Positions 1 to 7,695 of a DNA stretch of 30,048 nt are shown here, in pieces. Position 1 is the first letter of the stretch. The number at the start of each line of letters is the position of its first letter. Under the pieces are notes generated by a model. The model was not told where the DNA came from and did no database searches. It saw only the letters and a list, made by a program, of their open reading frames with translations. This stretch comes from OMOG01 sp041485845 (lineage in GTDB: Bacteria; Acidobacteriota; Terriglobia; Bryobacterales; Bryobacteraceae): positions 1-30,048 of the forward strand of contig JBGPKH010000024.1 in the NCBI GenBank assembly GCA_041485845.1. The letters are read 5' to 3'. The translations under genes and the position numbers were made by a program.

Positions 1-866
1 CCGATCAGGTAGCCCGACATCCAGCCGCCACCCAGACTGCCGGCATCCGCCGCCACGTAGGGCAGCCACGCGAACAGCCCGATTTGTTTCAGGCTGAAGC
101 CGTGGACCCGGTAGAGGTACAGCGGCAGCCAGGTGATGTACAGCCACCACACGGGATCGGCAAAGAAGCGCGCCACCACGATGGCCCACACTTCGCGATG
201 CCGCAGAAGCTCCCGCCACGGAATGGCGCGCGCGCCTTTCTCGGTTTCACGGTCCTGTTGAATGAGAGCGTATTCTTCGGCGGTGATGGACCGGTGCCGT
301 TCCGGCGTCTCGTAGTACACCAGCCAGAGCGCCAGCCAGCCGAAACCCAGCGCGCCGACTACCACGAATGTCGCCTGCCATCCGAGCAGCGCATTTAACC
401 CGACGATCAGGGGCGGCGCGACCACCGACCCGATGGACGTGCCGCTGTTGAAGATGCCCATGCCCAACGCGCGCTGGCGGACGGGGAACCACTCCGCGAT
501 GACCTTGGCGGCGCCCGGCCAGTTGCCCGCCTCGCCGAGCCCCAGCACGAAGCGGAAGCAGTTGAGGCCGGTAAGCCCGCGCGCCAACGCGTGGGCCATG
601 GAGGCGAGCGACCACACCACGATGGAAACCGTGAATCCGCGTTTGGTCCCGATGCGGTCGTAGAGTTTTCCGGAGAGACCCTGGCTGAGCGTGTAGGCGA
701 CCAGGAACGACGTGGTGATGCTGGCGAACTCCGTGTTGCTCAGGCGGAGCTGCTCGGTGATGACCGGAGCCAGGACCGAGACGGTGAGCCGGTTGACGAA
801 GTTGATGAGGGTGGCGAGAAAGATGAGGCCGGCGATCCACCAGCGTAATCCCTTCGTCGCCCTCAT
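1..866 (-). CDS. MFS transporter, ACS/hexuronate-permease type (partial)
   Basis: This minus-strand frame is open through the left edge, so only the first 288 codons are present. It reads as a proton-coupled solute importer of the inner membrane: repeated hydrophobic helices and the MFS signature between helices 2 and 3 (GKLYDRIGTKRG). A following 'GEAGNWPGAAKVIAEWFP' stretch is typical of the anion:cation symporter branch that includes hexuronate permeases such as ExuT. A charged central loop (about residues 190-230) separates the two six-helix halves. The ATG at 866-864 shares a base with the stop of the upstream yceI-like gene (TGATG), so the two are probably translationally coupled. The substrate is inferred only from family resemblance; the C-terminal half lies outside the window. 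Confidence 0.9.
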   Translation of the reverse strand, partial: MRATKGLRWWIAGLIFLATLINFVNRLTVSVLAPVITEQLRLSNTEFASITTSFLVAYTLSQGLSGKLYDRIGTKRGFTVSIVVWSLASMAHALARGLTGLNCFRFVLGLGEAGNWPGAAKVIAEWFPVRQRALGMGIFNSGTSIGSVVAPPLIVGLNALLGWQATFVVVGALGFGWLALWLVYYETPERHRSITAEEYALIQQDRETEKGARAIPWRELLRHREVWAIVVARFFADPVWWLYITWLPLYLYRVHGFSLKQIGLFAWLPYVAADAGSLGGGWMSGYLI

Positions 867-1465
867 CAGTTTGGATTGGCGATGAGCTCGACATCCAGCG
901 TAATGGAGACCTCGTCCGCCACCGCCACTCCGCCGGTTTCCAGGATCTCATTCCAGGTGATGCCAAAATCCTTGCGGTTGATTTTGGTCGCCGCACTAAG
1001 GCCGATTTTCTGCCGGCCCTGCGCGTCCTTGACCGGCGGGCTGGGGCCGTCGACATCCAGGATTACCTGGCGGGTCGTGGCGTTGATGGTGAGGTCGCCC
1101 GTGACCTTCAATTTCCCCTTGCCCGCGGTCTGCACGTGTTTCGAGGTGAATTTCATGGTGGGGTAGAGCTTTGTATCGAAAAAGTCGGGCCCTTTCATTT
1201 GCTCATCCCGCTTCGCCGTTCCCGTGTTGAGAGTGCGGCAGTCGACCGTGGCTTCCACCGTGGCACCTGCCGGACGCTTCGGATCGTATCGCACGGTGCC
1301 GTTGATGCCGCTGATTTCGCCGCGGACGGTGGAGATCATCAGGTGGCGCACGGCGAAGTGGGCGGCGCTGTGGAGCGGGTCGATGCGCCAGCTCGCGGTC
1401 TGCGCCGGCAGCAGCGCGCAGGAGGCCAGGAAGGCGAGGAGGGGCGGGATGCGGCGGTTGAGCAC
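866..1465 (-). CDS. YceI-family periplasmic lipid-binding-like protein
   Basis: A 199-residue secreted protein. A hydrophobic signal peptide covers about residues 1-22 and ends near LPAQTA. It is followed by a complete YceI beta-barrel domain opening with 'SWRIDPLHSAAHFAVRHLM' and containing the 'FFDTKLYPTMKF' and 'KVTGDLTI' strands. YceI proteins are lipocalin-like periplasmic carriers of polyisoprenoid-type ligands; the specific role is usually unknown. The start is GTG (1465-1463); no strong ribosome site is visible. It is first in a two-gene unit with the MFS gene, whose start codon overlaps this stop. A transposon-like element begins only 22 bp upstream of the start, so its promoter has probably been altered. 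Confidence 0.93.
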   Translation of the reverse strand: MLNRRIPPLLAFLASCALLPAQTASWRIDPLHSAAHFAVRHLMISTVRGEISGINGTVRYDPKRPAGATVEATVDCRTLNTGTAKRDEQMKGPDFFDTKLYPTMKFTSKHVQTAGKGKLKVTGDLTINATTRQVILDVDGPSPPVKDAQGRQKIGLSAATKINRKDFGITWNEILETGGVAVADEVSITLDVELIANPN

Positions 1466-1487
1466 TCAGGACATTCTATCAGCCGGA

Positions 1488-1537
1488 TGTGGCGCAGGCA
1501 CTCATGCCTGCCGCGCCGAGACTCGTCTCGGCGCTTC
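1488..1537 (+). repeat. REP twin hairpin, left end of RAYT element
   Basis: Contains hairpin GCAGGCA-CTCA-TGCCTGC followed immediately by GCGCCGAGAC-TC-GTCTCGGCGC. It matches the reverse complement of 2027-2076 at 49 of 50 positions; the only difference is A versus G in the first hairpin loop region. Confidence 0.9.
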
Positions 1538-1542
1538 TTTTC

Positions 1543-2026
1543 GTGACATGGCATCTTCACGGTAGCCTCCCGCACGCGCTGTATCCTCCCCCCCGGCAAG
1601 CCCTCGTCGGGCTCGGGTTTCGTCTGGATGGATCGGTATCTCGATTCGGCAAACAGTGGGCCTATGTATCTGGCTCAGGAGCCAATCGCGCGCGTGTTGG
1701 AAGCATCGTTGCAGCGTGGCGTCCTGCTGGGGCACTATGAACTTGGCCCTTGGATCATTATGGCCAACCATGTCCACGTCTTGTTATTGCAAAAGTCTCG
1801 CCGTCGCGGCTGCTGCAGTCCTTGAAGGGGGCGACGGCGCGGCAGGCCAACGCACTGCTGGGCCGCACGGGAGAGACGTTTTGGCAAGCAGAGTCTTACG
1901 ATCACTGGGTGCGCGATGAAAACGAATGGGACCGAATTGCCGCCTACATCGAGGACAACCCGGTGAAAGCACGGCTGGTGCAGCGCCCAGAGGATTACCG
2001 ATGGTCGAGCGCGGCTAACCCGGACA
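1543..2026 (+). pseudogene. REP-associated tyrosine transposase (RAYT, Y1 HUH family), two frameshifts
   Basis: Three collinear pieces in two frames reconstruct a RAYT. Frame 1 gives FVTWHLHGSLPHALYPP (from GTG 1543). Frame 2 gives FVWMDRYLDSANSGP through the HUH metal motif NHVHVLLL (to about 1790). Frame 1 again gives KVSPSRLLQSLKG, TGETFWQAESYDHWVRD (with the probable catalytic Tyr) and YIEDNPVKARLVQ, ending YRWSSA. The first break is best explained by one extra C in a run of seven Cs (1588-1594), the second by one lost base at CAAAAG (about 1790-1795). RAYTs nick and join REP hairpins as single-stranded DNA. The second frame has no stop before icd and reads through the right repeat into it. 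A sequencing error at either homopolymer cannot be excluded, but two breaks favour a real pseudogene. Confidence 0.82.
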
Positions 2027-2076
2027 GAAGCGCCGAGACGAGTCTCGGCGCGGCAGGCACGAGTGCCTGCGCCACA
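2027..2076 (-). repeat. REP twin hairpin, right end of RAYT element
   Basis: Inverted copy of 1488-1537: GCGCCGAGAC-GA-GTCTCGGCGC followed by GCAGGCAC-GA-GTGCCTGC. Both stems are perfect, and the first hairpin here has one more pair than in the left copy. It lies 63 bp before the icd start. Confidence 0.9.
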
Positions 2077-2139
2077 ACAAAAGACGACCGCATCCGGTTG
2101 CGCCGTGTCGCGCAATCCAACTATCCTGGGTATTCCCTT

Positions 2140-3588
2140 ATGCCTACCAAGACACCCATCACCGTCGCCCACGGAGACGGCATCGGCCCCGAAATCATGA
2201 ACGCCACGCTCCAGATCCTGGAGGCGGCCGGCGCGGCGCTCGACATCCAGACTATCGAGATTGGCGAAAAGGTTTATCTGCGCGGCAACAGCGCGGGAAT
2301 CGAACCGAGTTCCTGGGAATCGCTCCTGCGAACCAAAGTCTTTCTCAAAGCTCCCATCACCACTCCGCAGGGCGGCGGGTTCAAGAGCCTGAACGTTACC
2401 ACGCGCAAGACGCTCGGCCAGTACGCCAACGTCCGCCCGTGCGTTTCCTACCACCCGTTCATCGACACCAAACACCCCAACATGGACGTGGTGATCGTCC
2501 GCGAAAACGAAGAGGACCTCTACGCCGGAATCGAGTACCAGTTGACTCCCGAAGTCACTTCCTGCATCAAGCTGATCTCGCGGCCGGGGAGCGAGAAGAT
2601 CATCCGCTACGCCTTTGAATACGCCCGCCTGCACAATCGCAAGAAGGTCACCTGCTTCATGAAAGACAACATCATGAAGATGACCGACGGCCTCTTCCAC
2701 AAAATCTTCGATGAAATCGCCGTCGCCTATCCGGACATTCAGAAGGAGGTCTGGATCGTGGATATCGGCGCCGCCAAGATGGCCGACACGCCCGAAGCCT
2801 TCGACGTGATCGTGATGCCCAACCTCTACGGCGATATTCTCTCCGACGTCGCCGCGCAGATCGCCGGCTCGGTGGGACTGGCCGGCTCCGCCAACATCGG
2901 CGACGCGTGCGCCATGTTCGAAGCCATACACGGTTCCGCCCCGCGGCGCGCCGGCCAGAACCTCGCCAACCCGTCGGGCCTGCTGCTGGGGTCCGTGCTG
3001 ATGCTGGTTCACATCAATCAGCCCGAGGTTGCCGAGCGCGTACACAACGCCTGGCTGCGGACCATCGAAGACGGCATCCACACCTACGACATCTATACCG
3101 ACGGCGTCAGCGCGGAGAAGGTCGGGACCAGGGAATTCGCCTGCGCGGTGATTGCCCGGATGGGTCAGAAGCCCAACCGGTTGAAGCCCGTCCGTTACGC
3201 CAAACGCCCCGAGGGAACCGGCTCGATGTCCGCGGCAGCCGGCCCGGCCCAATCCTCCTCGATGGAGCTCAAGGGCATCGATGTGTTCGTCTACTGGCCC
3301 TCGCGCAATCCCGACCAACTGGCCGGCGCCGTGAGCCAGCTCGCGGGCGAGGGACTGCGCCTGCAAATGATCGACAACCGCGGGGTCAAGGTGTGGCCGG
3401 CCGGGATGGCCGCAACCTTCTGTACCGACAGCTTTCGCTGCCGCTTCATGTCCGATACTCCCACCCACATGGGCCGTTTGCTCGAGGTGGTGAAGCGCAT
3501 TTCCGATGCGGGAATCGATATCGCACTGACTCAGTCGCTGCGCACGTTCAACGGCCAGGACGGCTTCACGCTGGCGCAGGGACAATAA
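2140..3588 (+). CDS. icd: isocitrate dehydrogenase, long Thermus-type with C-terminal extension
   Basis: Oxidatively decarboxylates isocitrate to 2-oxoglutarate in the citric acid cycle (cytoplasm). The 482-residue reading has the full isocitrate/isopropylmalate dehydrogenase core: HGDGIGPEI near the N-terminus, substrate arginines around NVRPCVSYHPF and VIVRENEEDLYAGIEY, catalytic Lys in CFMKDNIMKMTDG, the metal-binding aspartates in MPNLYGDILSDVAAQ, and the cofactor motif EAIHGSAP. After about residue 340 there is an extra domain (ELKGIDVFVYWPSRNP...) as in the roughly 490-residue Thermus/Rickettsia form. NAD versus NADP preference was not decided. The ATG at 2140 was chosen because homology starts there; the same frame is open further upstream only through the RAYT remnant. 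purE follows after one base, so the two are likely cotranscribed. Confidence 0.96.
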   Translation: MPTKTPITVAHGDGIGPEIMNATLQILEAAGAALDIQTIEIGEKVYLRGNSAGIEPSSWESLLRTKVFLKAPITTPQGGGFKSLNVTTRKTLGQYANVRPCVSYHPFIDTKHPNMDVVIVRENEEDLYAGIEYQLTPEVTSCIKLISRPGSEKIIRYAFEYARLHNRKKVTCFMKDNIMKMTDGLFHKIFDEIAVAYPDIQKEVWIVDIGAAKMADTPEAFDVIVMPNLYGDILSDVAAQIAGSVGLAGSANIGDACAMFEAIHGSAPRRAGQNLANPSGLLLGSVLMLVHINQPEVAERVHNAWLRTIEDGIHTYDIYTDGVSAEKVGTREFACAVIARMGQKPNRLKPVRYAKRPEGTGSMSAAAGPAQSSSMELKGIDVFVYWPSRNPDQLAGAVSQLAGEGLRLQMIDNRGVKVWPAGMAATFCTDSFRCRFMSDTPTHMGRLLEVVKRISDAGIDIALTQSLRTFNGQDGFTLAQGQ

Positions 3589-3589
3589 C

Positions 3590-4093
3590 GTGTCCGGGAG
3601 CAGGGCCGGGCGCGCCCCTCTGGTCGCCGTCATCATGGGCAGCAAGTCGGACTGGGAGACCATGCGCCAGTGCGCCGAAGTGCTCGCGAGCTTCGACGTG
3701 CCGCACGAATGCCGCGTGCTTTCGGCGCACCGCACGCCGGCCGAGACCGCGGAATACGCCGCTCAGGCCGAGTCGCGGGGAATGGAAGTGATCATCGCGG
3801 CGGCGGGAGGCGCAGCGCACCTGGCGGGGGTGTGCGCGGCGCACACGCTCCTGCCGGTGCTCGGCGTTCCCATGGAGAATGGGTCGCTGAAGGGCATGGA
3901 TTCGCTGCTCTCCACGGTTCAGATGCCGGCCGGGATTCCGGTGGGAACTCTCGCCATCGGGCCGGCCGGCGCACGCAATGCCGCGCTGCTGGCGGTGGCC
4001 ATTCTGGCAAACCAGCGCCCGGAGCTGCGCGAAAAGCTGCGCAGCTTCCGGGCGGAACAGCGCCACAAGGTGCTGCGGGAAACTCTGGCCTGA
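3590..4093 (+). CDS. purE: N5-carboxyaminoimidazole ribonucleotide mutase
   Basis: Catalyses the N5-CAIR to CAIR carboxylate shift in de novo purine synthesis. The 167-residue protein has the class I PurE landmarks: MGSKSDWETM (residues about 16-25), the LSAHRTP loop with the catalytic His, AAAGGAAHLAG, and a GVPMENGSLKGMDSL loop, ending in a helical RAEQRHKV tail. The start is GTG at 3590, one base after the icd stop, implying coupling to icd. No purK lies beside it, which is unusual because purE and purK are often adjacent; the partner must be elsewhere. The N-terminal SGSRAGRAP extension is short and Arg-rich, so the annotated start could be slightly long. Confidence 0.96.
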   Translation: MSGSRAGRAPLVAVIMGSKSDWETMRQCAEVLASFDVPHECRVLSAHRTPAETAEYAAQAESRGMEVIIAAAGGAAHLAGVCAAHTLLPVLGVPMENGSLKGMDSLLSTVQMPAGIPVGTLAIGPAGARNAALLAVAILANQRPELREKLRSFRAEQRHKVLRETLA

Positions 4094-4382
4094 CGCGCAG
4101 TCCGGGGGCCTGCCCGGGGGCCTGTCCCACTTACGACTACTGGTTGACAAACACACCCGTCAAGGCGCGGGCGGCCTCAACGCAAGCGAGGAAGAACATC
4201 ACCGGTCTCCGGCTGCATTTTCGGGGAACGAACCCAAACCGCAAGCATCCCTGCGGTCGAAACGGCGTAAGTCGTCCGGTTTTTTTCTTTCTCTCTCTTC
4301 CCCAACCGCAAGTAGACTTGCGGCTTTGTGTGCCGGGCCGGTTCGACAGGAAGAACCTGCACGTCCGCCCGGAGCGCGCCGT

Positions 4383-4410
4383 GAAAACCGCCCGGTTTTG
4401 AGCGGTTTTC
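4383..4410. terminator. possible bidirectional terminator hairpin between convergent genes
   Basis: GAAAACCGC (4383-4391) and GCGGTTTTC (4402-4410) are perfect 9-bp inverted repeats around a 10-base loop. The stem ends in A/T-rich tracts on both sides, so either strand presents GC pairs followed by Ts, a layout expected between two converging transcripts. There is no long separate T-run, so strength is uncertain. Confidence 0.45.
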
Positions 4411-4651
4411 CCAAGTAAGTTAAAGTTGCTGAAGAACAACAGGTAGTCGTAGTGGGGCGCTCTTCGGGTTGCGATTCGGCGAGGCGGGGGCGCGCGAAGT
4501 GGATGAAGGAGCGGTTGACGAGGCCGCTCCCCAGGCCTGGGACGTGGCCGGGGAGGAAGAAGAGCAGCCGCAGACACGGCGTCTTCCAGGTCTTTATCGG
4601 CGTGATCGCGTTCACCAGCAACGGAGAAATCGGAGAAATGGCACGGATCAT
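4411..4651 (-). pseudogene. probable decayed gene remnant (N-terminal piece)
   Basis: Two overlapping minus-strand frames give pieces that look collinear. From ATG 4651 one reads AITPIKTWKTPCLRLLFFLPG and then NRSFIHFAR. After a frame change near 4456-4460 another frame reads PHYDYLLFFSNFN. The patterns 'SFIHFAR' followed by 'YDYLLFFSNFN' resemble a family of uncharacterised bacterial proteins that I recall only by motif, so I name no function. The sequence loses coherence at about 4411, next to the hairpin at 4383-4410. The call rests on pattern recognition alone and could be chance. Confidence 0.35.
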
Positions 4652-4756
4652 CGTGTGGACATTCCACTTGAGATTGCCGGCGGGCCGGGAAATGGCGGGC
4701 GGATGGCGTCGGGGTGCGAAGGGCCGGCGGAAAGCCGCGGGTGACAGACGACAGGA

Positions 4757-7279
4757 CTAATTTCCCGAGACCGCGAGGGTCACGCCGTTTTGGGTCGATG
4801 CGCCGCCCACCTGCAGGACCAGCGGAACCGTACCCGCCGTGAGGCCCGTGGGAATCTGCACGTTCACCTGCAAGACGCCGGCAACGATATTGGGTGCGGC
4901 CCCGGCGTACTGCACCGTTGCGGACTTTCCGCCCACCGTCACGGTGACGGGAAGGACCGGCTGCGGCAGAGGCACTTTGCCCGGCAAGCCGTCCTGACCG
5001 CCCGGATTCGTCTGGCCCGCGCCGGTCGCATAAAACGTCACGAAACTGCCGGCCGGCGCCGGATGGCCGGCATCGTTCACCGATCCGTTGGCGTTGACGG
5101 CGGCGGCCAGCCCGCTGCCCGATGAGTCAAGCGTAAAGATCGCAGGCGACGCCGGCGTCACGCCGAGCGACACCGGGGCGGAAGCCTGGCCCTGGTAGAC
5201 TACCGAAATCCTGGCAGTCGATCCGGCGATGCCGAACGGCACGATGGCCGCCACCTGGCTCGCCGAGGCATAAAGCACGGGCCCCGGCGCGCCGTTGAAG
5301 AGGACGCTGGCGCCGGCGACCGAAGTGGGCACGAGACCGTTGCCGCCGAGTTGGAACTGGGTGAGCGTGGCGGGTCCGAGACCCGAGCCATAGATCACCA
5401 CGATCTCGCCGGGGGCCACCGCCCCGGTCAAGTTGCTGGCGCCATTAACCACGCTGCCGACGGAGAGGCCGGCGCCCGCGAAGCGGAGCATGCGCACCGC
5501 GTGATTGCCGGCGTCCGCGACGTACACGTTGCCCGCGGAATCCGTTGCGAGCGCGGAGGGAGCATTGATCTGCGCACTCACTCCCGAGCCTCCATCGCCC
5601 GAGTAGCCTTGGGTACCGTTGCCGGCAATGGTATTGACGATTCCCGCGCCGAACACGATCTGGCGGACGCGCACTCTACCGTCGGTGATGTACAGGTTGC
5701 CGACGGAATCGACGGCGACGGCCACGGGAGCGACGATCTGCGCACTGGCCGCCGGGCCGCCATCACCCGAATAGCCCGCGGCGCCGTTTCCGGCAATGGT
5801 GGAGATCACGCCGCCCGACGACACCAGGCGGACCGCGCTATTGCCCGTGTCCGCAATGTAGAGATTGCCCGCGCCATCCACGGCGACCCCCTGCGGTGTC
5901 ATGAGCTGCGCGTTCGTGGCGGAACCGCCATCGCCCGAGTAACCGGAGCCCCCATTGCCGGCGACGGTGGTGATGGTTCCGCCGGCGGAGACCCTGCGAA
6001 TCCGGTTGTTGTTGAAATCGGCGATGAAGAGATTGCCGGCGGCGTCCACCGCGACAGAGGCCGGTGTGTGCAGTTGCGCGCTGGTGGCGGCGCCGCCATC
6101 GCCGCCGAAGCCGGGCGTGCCATTGCCGGCGACCGTGCTGATGGCGCCGCTCGTCGAGACCCTTCGCACGCGCGCGTTCAATGTGTCGGCGATGTAGAGG
6201 TTGCCCGCCGCATCCACGGCCAGCCCTTGCGGCGCGTTCAACTGCGCGCCGGCAGCGGCCGAACCGTCGCCGTTGCCGCCCGCCGTACCGCTTCCGGCAA
6301 CGGTGGTGATGACTCCGGCCGGGGAGACCCGCCGCACGACGTTGTTGCCGGTGTCGGCCACGTAAAGATTGCCGGCGGCATCCACAGCGACGCCTTCGGG
6401 CGAGTTCATTTGGGCCCTGAGCGCCTGACCGCCGTCACCGGAGAAACCGATCAAACCGTTACCGGCCACGCTGGCGATGTTTCCCGAGGAATCGATCTTG
6501 CGAATCCGCAGGTTCAGAAAATCGGCAACGTAGAGATTCCCCGAAGAATCGACGGCAATGCCGGTGGGCGAATTCAGCTCGGCTTTGACCGCCGAACTGC
6601 CATCGCCGCTAAAACCTGCGGTGCCGGCCCCGGCGATGGTGCTGATGTTGCCCTTGGTGTCGACCTTGCGCACGCGGCTGTCGCCGCTCTGCACGATGAA
6701 CAGGTTGCCGGAGGAGTCCACGGCCACGCCGGACGGCGCCAGCAACGCGGCCTTGGCAGCCGCATCGCCATCGCCCTTGAAACCGATCGTGCCGGAGCCG
6801 GCGAACGTAGCGATGTTGCCGTCCGTGCCGATCTTGCGGATGCGGGCGTTGGCGGTATCCGCCACGTAGACGTTGCCCGAGGAATCGACCGCGACATCGG
6901 AGGGGTGATCGAATTCCGCGCTGGTGGCGACTCCGGTGTCGCCGAAGAAGCCGGGGTAGCTGTCGCCCGCGATGGTATTGATGATGCCGTCGGTGGTGAC
7001 TTTGCGAATGCTGTTGTCGCCCGTATCGGCGATGTAGACGTTGCCGGACTTGTCCACTGCCACGCCCTGCGGCAAGTGCATCAAGGCATCGGTGGCGGGG
7101 CCGCCGTCATTGTATTGACGCGGGCCGCCGCCAAAACTGTAATTTCCGTTTCCGGCGAAGGTGGTGATGATACCGGCAGCCGACACCATGCGGACGCGAT
7201 TGTTGGCGGAATCGGCGATGTAGACGTTGCCGGCCGCGTCGACGGCGACGCCCTGCGGCGTGTTCAATTGCGCGTTCAC
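4757..7279 (-). CDS. NHL-repeat beta-propeller protein with Solibacter-type C-terminal domain (main part)
   Basis: This 840-residue frame (first available start GTG 7279) contains eleven NHL-type repeats of about 55 residues, each with a 'VAVDxxGNxYIADxxNxRVRxV' strand set and an 'IxTVAGNGxxGFSGDGG' linker. They fill residues 1 to about 600 and should form one or two beta-propellers, usually surfaces for protein or carbohydrate binding. The last 240 residues are a TIGR03437-like domain (VNGASNLTGAVAPGEIVVIYGSGLGPA), abundant in secreted Solibacter proteins and possibly related to export or surface attachment. The frame is continuous with the signal peptide and first repeat at 7316-7555 except for one TAG codon at 7315-7313. 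The native product is therefore probably about 930 residues, starting at 7555, and the GTG start is likely an artefact of that stop. The gene ends with TAG at 4757. Confidence 0.85.
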   Translation of the reverse strand: MNAQLNTPQGVAVDAAGNVYIADSANNRVRMVSAAGIITTFAGNGNYSFGGGPRQYNDGGPATDALMHLPQGVAVDKSGNVYIADTGDNSIRKVTTDGIINTIAGDSYPGFFGDTGVATSAEFDHPSDVAVDSSGNVYVADTANARIRKIGTDGNIATFAGSGTIGFKGDGDAAAKAALLAPSGVAVDSSGNLFIVQSGDSRVRKVDTKGNISTIAGAGTAGFSGDGSSAVKAELNSPTGIAVDSSGNLYVADFLNLRIRKIDSSGNIASVAGNGLIGFSGDGGQALRAQMNSPEGVAVDAAGNLYVADTGNNVVRRVSPAGVITTVAGSGTAGGNGDGSAAAGAQLNAPQGLAVDAAGNLYIADTLNARVRRVSTSGAISTVAGNGTPGFGGDGGAATSAQLHTPASVAVDAAGNLFIADFNNNRIRRVSAGGTITTVAGNGGSGYSGDGGSATNAQLMTPQGVAVDGAGNLYIADTGNSAVRLVSSGGVISTIAGNGAAGYSGDGGPAASAQIVAPVAVAVDSVGNLYITDGRVRVRQIVFGAGIVNTIAGNGTQGYSGDGGSGVSAQINAPSALATDSAGNVYVADAGNHAVRMLRFAGAGLSVGSVVNGASNLTGAVAPGEIVVIYGSGLGPATLTQFQLGGNGLVPTSVAGASVLFNGAPGPVLYASASQVAAIVPFGIAGSTARISVVYQGQASAPVSLGVTPASPAIFTLDSSGSGLAAAVNANGSVNDAGHPAPAGSFVTFYATGAGQTNPGGQDGLPGKVPLPQPVLPVTVTVGGKSATVQYAGAAPNIVAGVLQVNVQIPTGLTAGTVPLVLQVGGASTQNGVTLAVSGN

Positions 7280-7312
7280 GGCGGGACCGCCATCGCCAGC
7301 GAATCCGGGACG

Positions 7313-7555
7313 CTAATTCCCCGCGACCAGCGTGAGCACGCCGCTCGCGGTCATTTTGAAAACGGAGTGCGAACTGCTGAAATACACGTTGCCGGCGGAA
7401 TCCACGGCAACGTGTCTGGGCTGGCCGATCGAAGCGCTTGTGGCGGACACGGGTGTGGAAGGCGGCGCACCACCGGCAACCGTGGATATCGTATATTGCT
7501 GCGCGAGGGCGAGCGAGGCGCTCGCGAGCAGCGGGATCAATCTCAACGTGTGCAT
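7313..7555 (-). pseudogene. N-terminal part of the NHL-repeat protein, cut off by in-frame TAG
   Basis: ATG 7555 opens an 80-residue piece. It has a signal peptide (MHTLRLIPLLASASLALAQQ), the linker YTISTVAGG, and a first NHL repeat (HVAVDSAGNVYFSSSHSVFKM), ending VLTLVAGN and then TAG (7315-7313). The codons after the stop continue in the same frame as RPGFAGDGGPAVNAQL, exactly where the repeat consensus has VAGNGTPGFSGDGGPATSAQL. The stop thus replaces the glycine after AGN. An AAAGGTG ribosome-site-like sequence lies about 10 bases before the ATG. Without readthrough, only this exported stub would be made and the propeller would lack a signal peptide. Confidence 0.75.
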
Positions 7556-7646
7556 GACGGAATCAACACCTTTCGCGATCCTAGGAATGGCCATTGCGCC
7601 CACAATGCCGTTCACTTTGGGTTGCTGAGCGCACACGGGGTCAGGG

Positions 7647-7687
7647 GGCCGATTGACAATCGGCCGCAGGTTGACAACCTGCCCCAC
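7647..7687 (-). repeat. REP twin-hairpin repeat, copy 1
   Basis: Two adjacent hairpins: GGCCGATT-GAC-AATCGGCC (7647-7665) and GCAGGTT-GAC-AACCTGC (7666-7682), then CCCAC. Its reverse complement is identical over 41 bases to the copy at 20520-20560. It lies between the threonine aldolase stop and the NHL gene start, in the NHL gene's upstream region. Confidence 0.9.
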
Positions 7688-7695
7688 ATGCGAAA

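Larger units (their letters stand above)
1488..2076 (+). mobile_element. REP/RAYT element (decayed 'REPtron') with 50-bp inverted ends
   Basis: A degenerate RAYT transposase gene is enclosed by two 50-bp ends (1488-1537 and 2027-2076) that are reverse complements with one mismatch. Each end is a pair of short-loop hairpins, as in REP/BIME elements that RAYT transposases recognise as single-stranded DNA. The element fills the space between yceI (start 1465, leftward) and icd (start 2140, rightward), so it has displaced or become part of their regulatory region. The boundaries come directly from the repeats; mobilisation by a RAYT is inferred from the family. Confidence 0.8.
4094..4756. other. 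convergent intergenic region with hairpins, no intact gene
   Basis: This 663-bp stretch lies between the 3' ends of purE and the NHL-repeat gene. No ORF here has convincing full-length homology. It contains an ACCGCA/TGCGGT pair (4238-4243, 4252-4257), a perfect CCGCAAGT-AG-ACTTGCGG hairpin (4306-4323), a pyrimidine-rich run (4278-4303) and a 9-bp inverted repeat at 4383-4410. The part nearest the NHL gene contains a probable decayed gene on the minus strand, listed separately. Confidence 0.7.

Noticed and set aside
1785..1800. Programmed -1 frameshifting at CAAAAG in the RAYT gene
   Set aside because: The site lacks a proper slippery heptamer, and a second, unrelated frameshift at the C7 run points to decay or sequence error.
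1750..3588. 612-codon frame joining the RAYT C-terminal half to icd
   Set aside because: Icd homology begins exactly at ATG 2140, and the upstream part is an unrelated, decayed transposase read through a repeat. The fusion is most likely fortuitous.
1735..3735. 666-codon minus-strand frame opposite icd
   Set aside because: Antisense shadow of icd; it crosses the REP and RAYT remnant without any domain of its own.
4757..7279. Regular spaced repeats that might suggest a CRISPR or minisatellite
   Set aside because: The period (about 165 bp) is the codon-level trace of NHL protein repeats; there are no short identical repeats with unique spacers.
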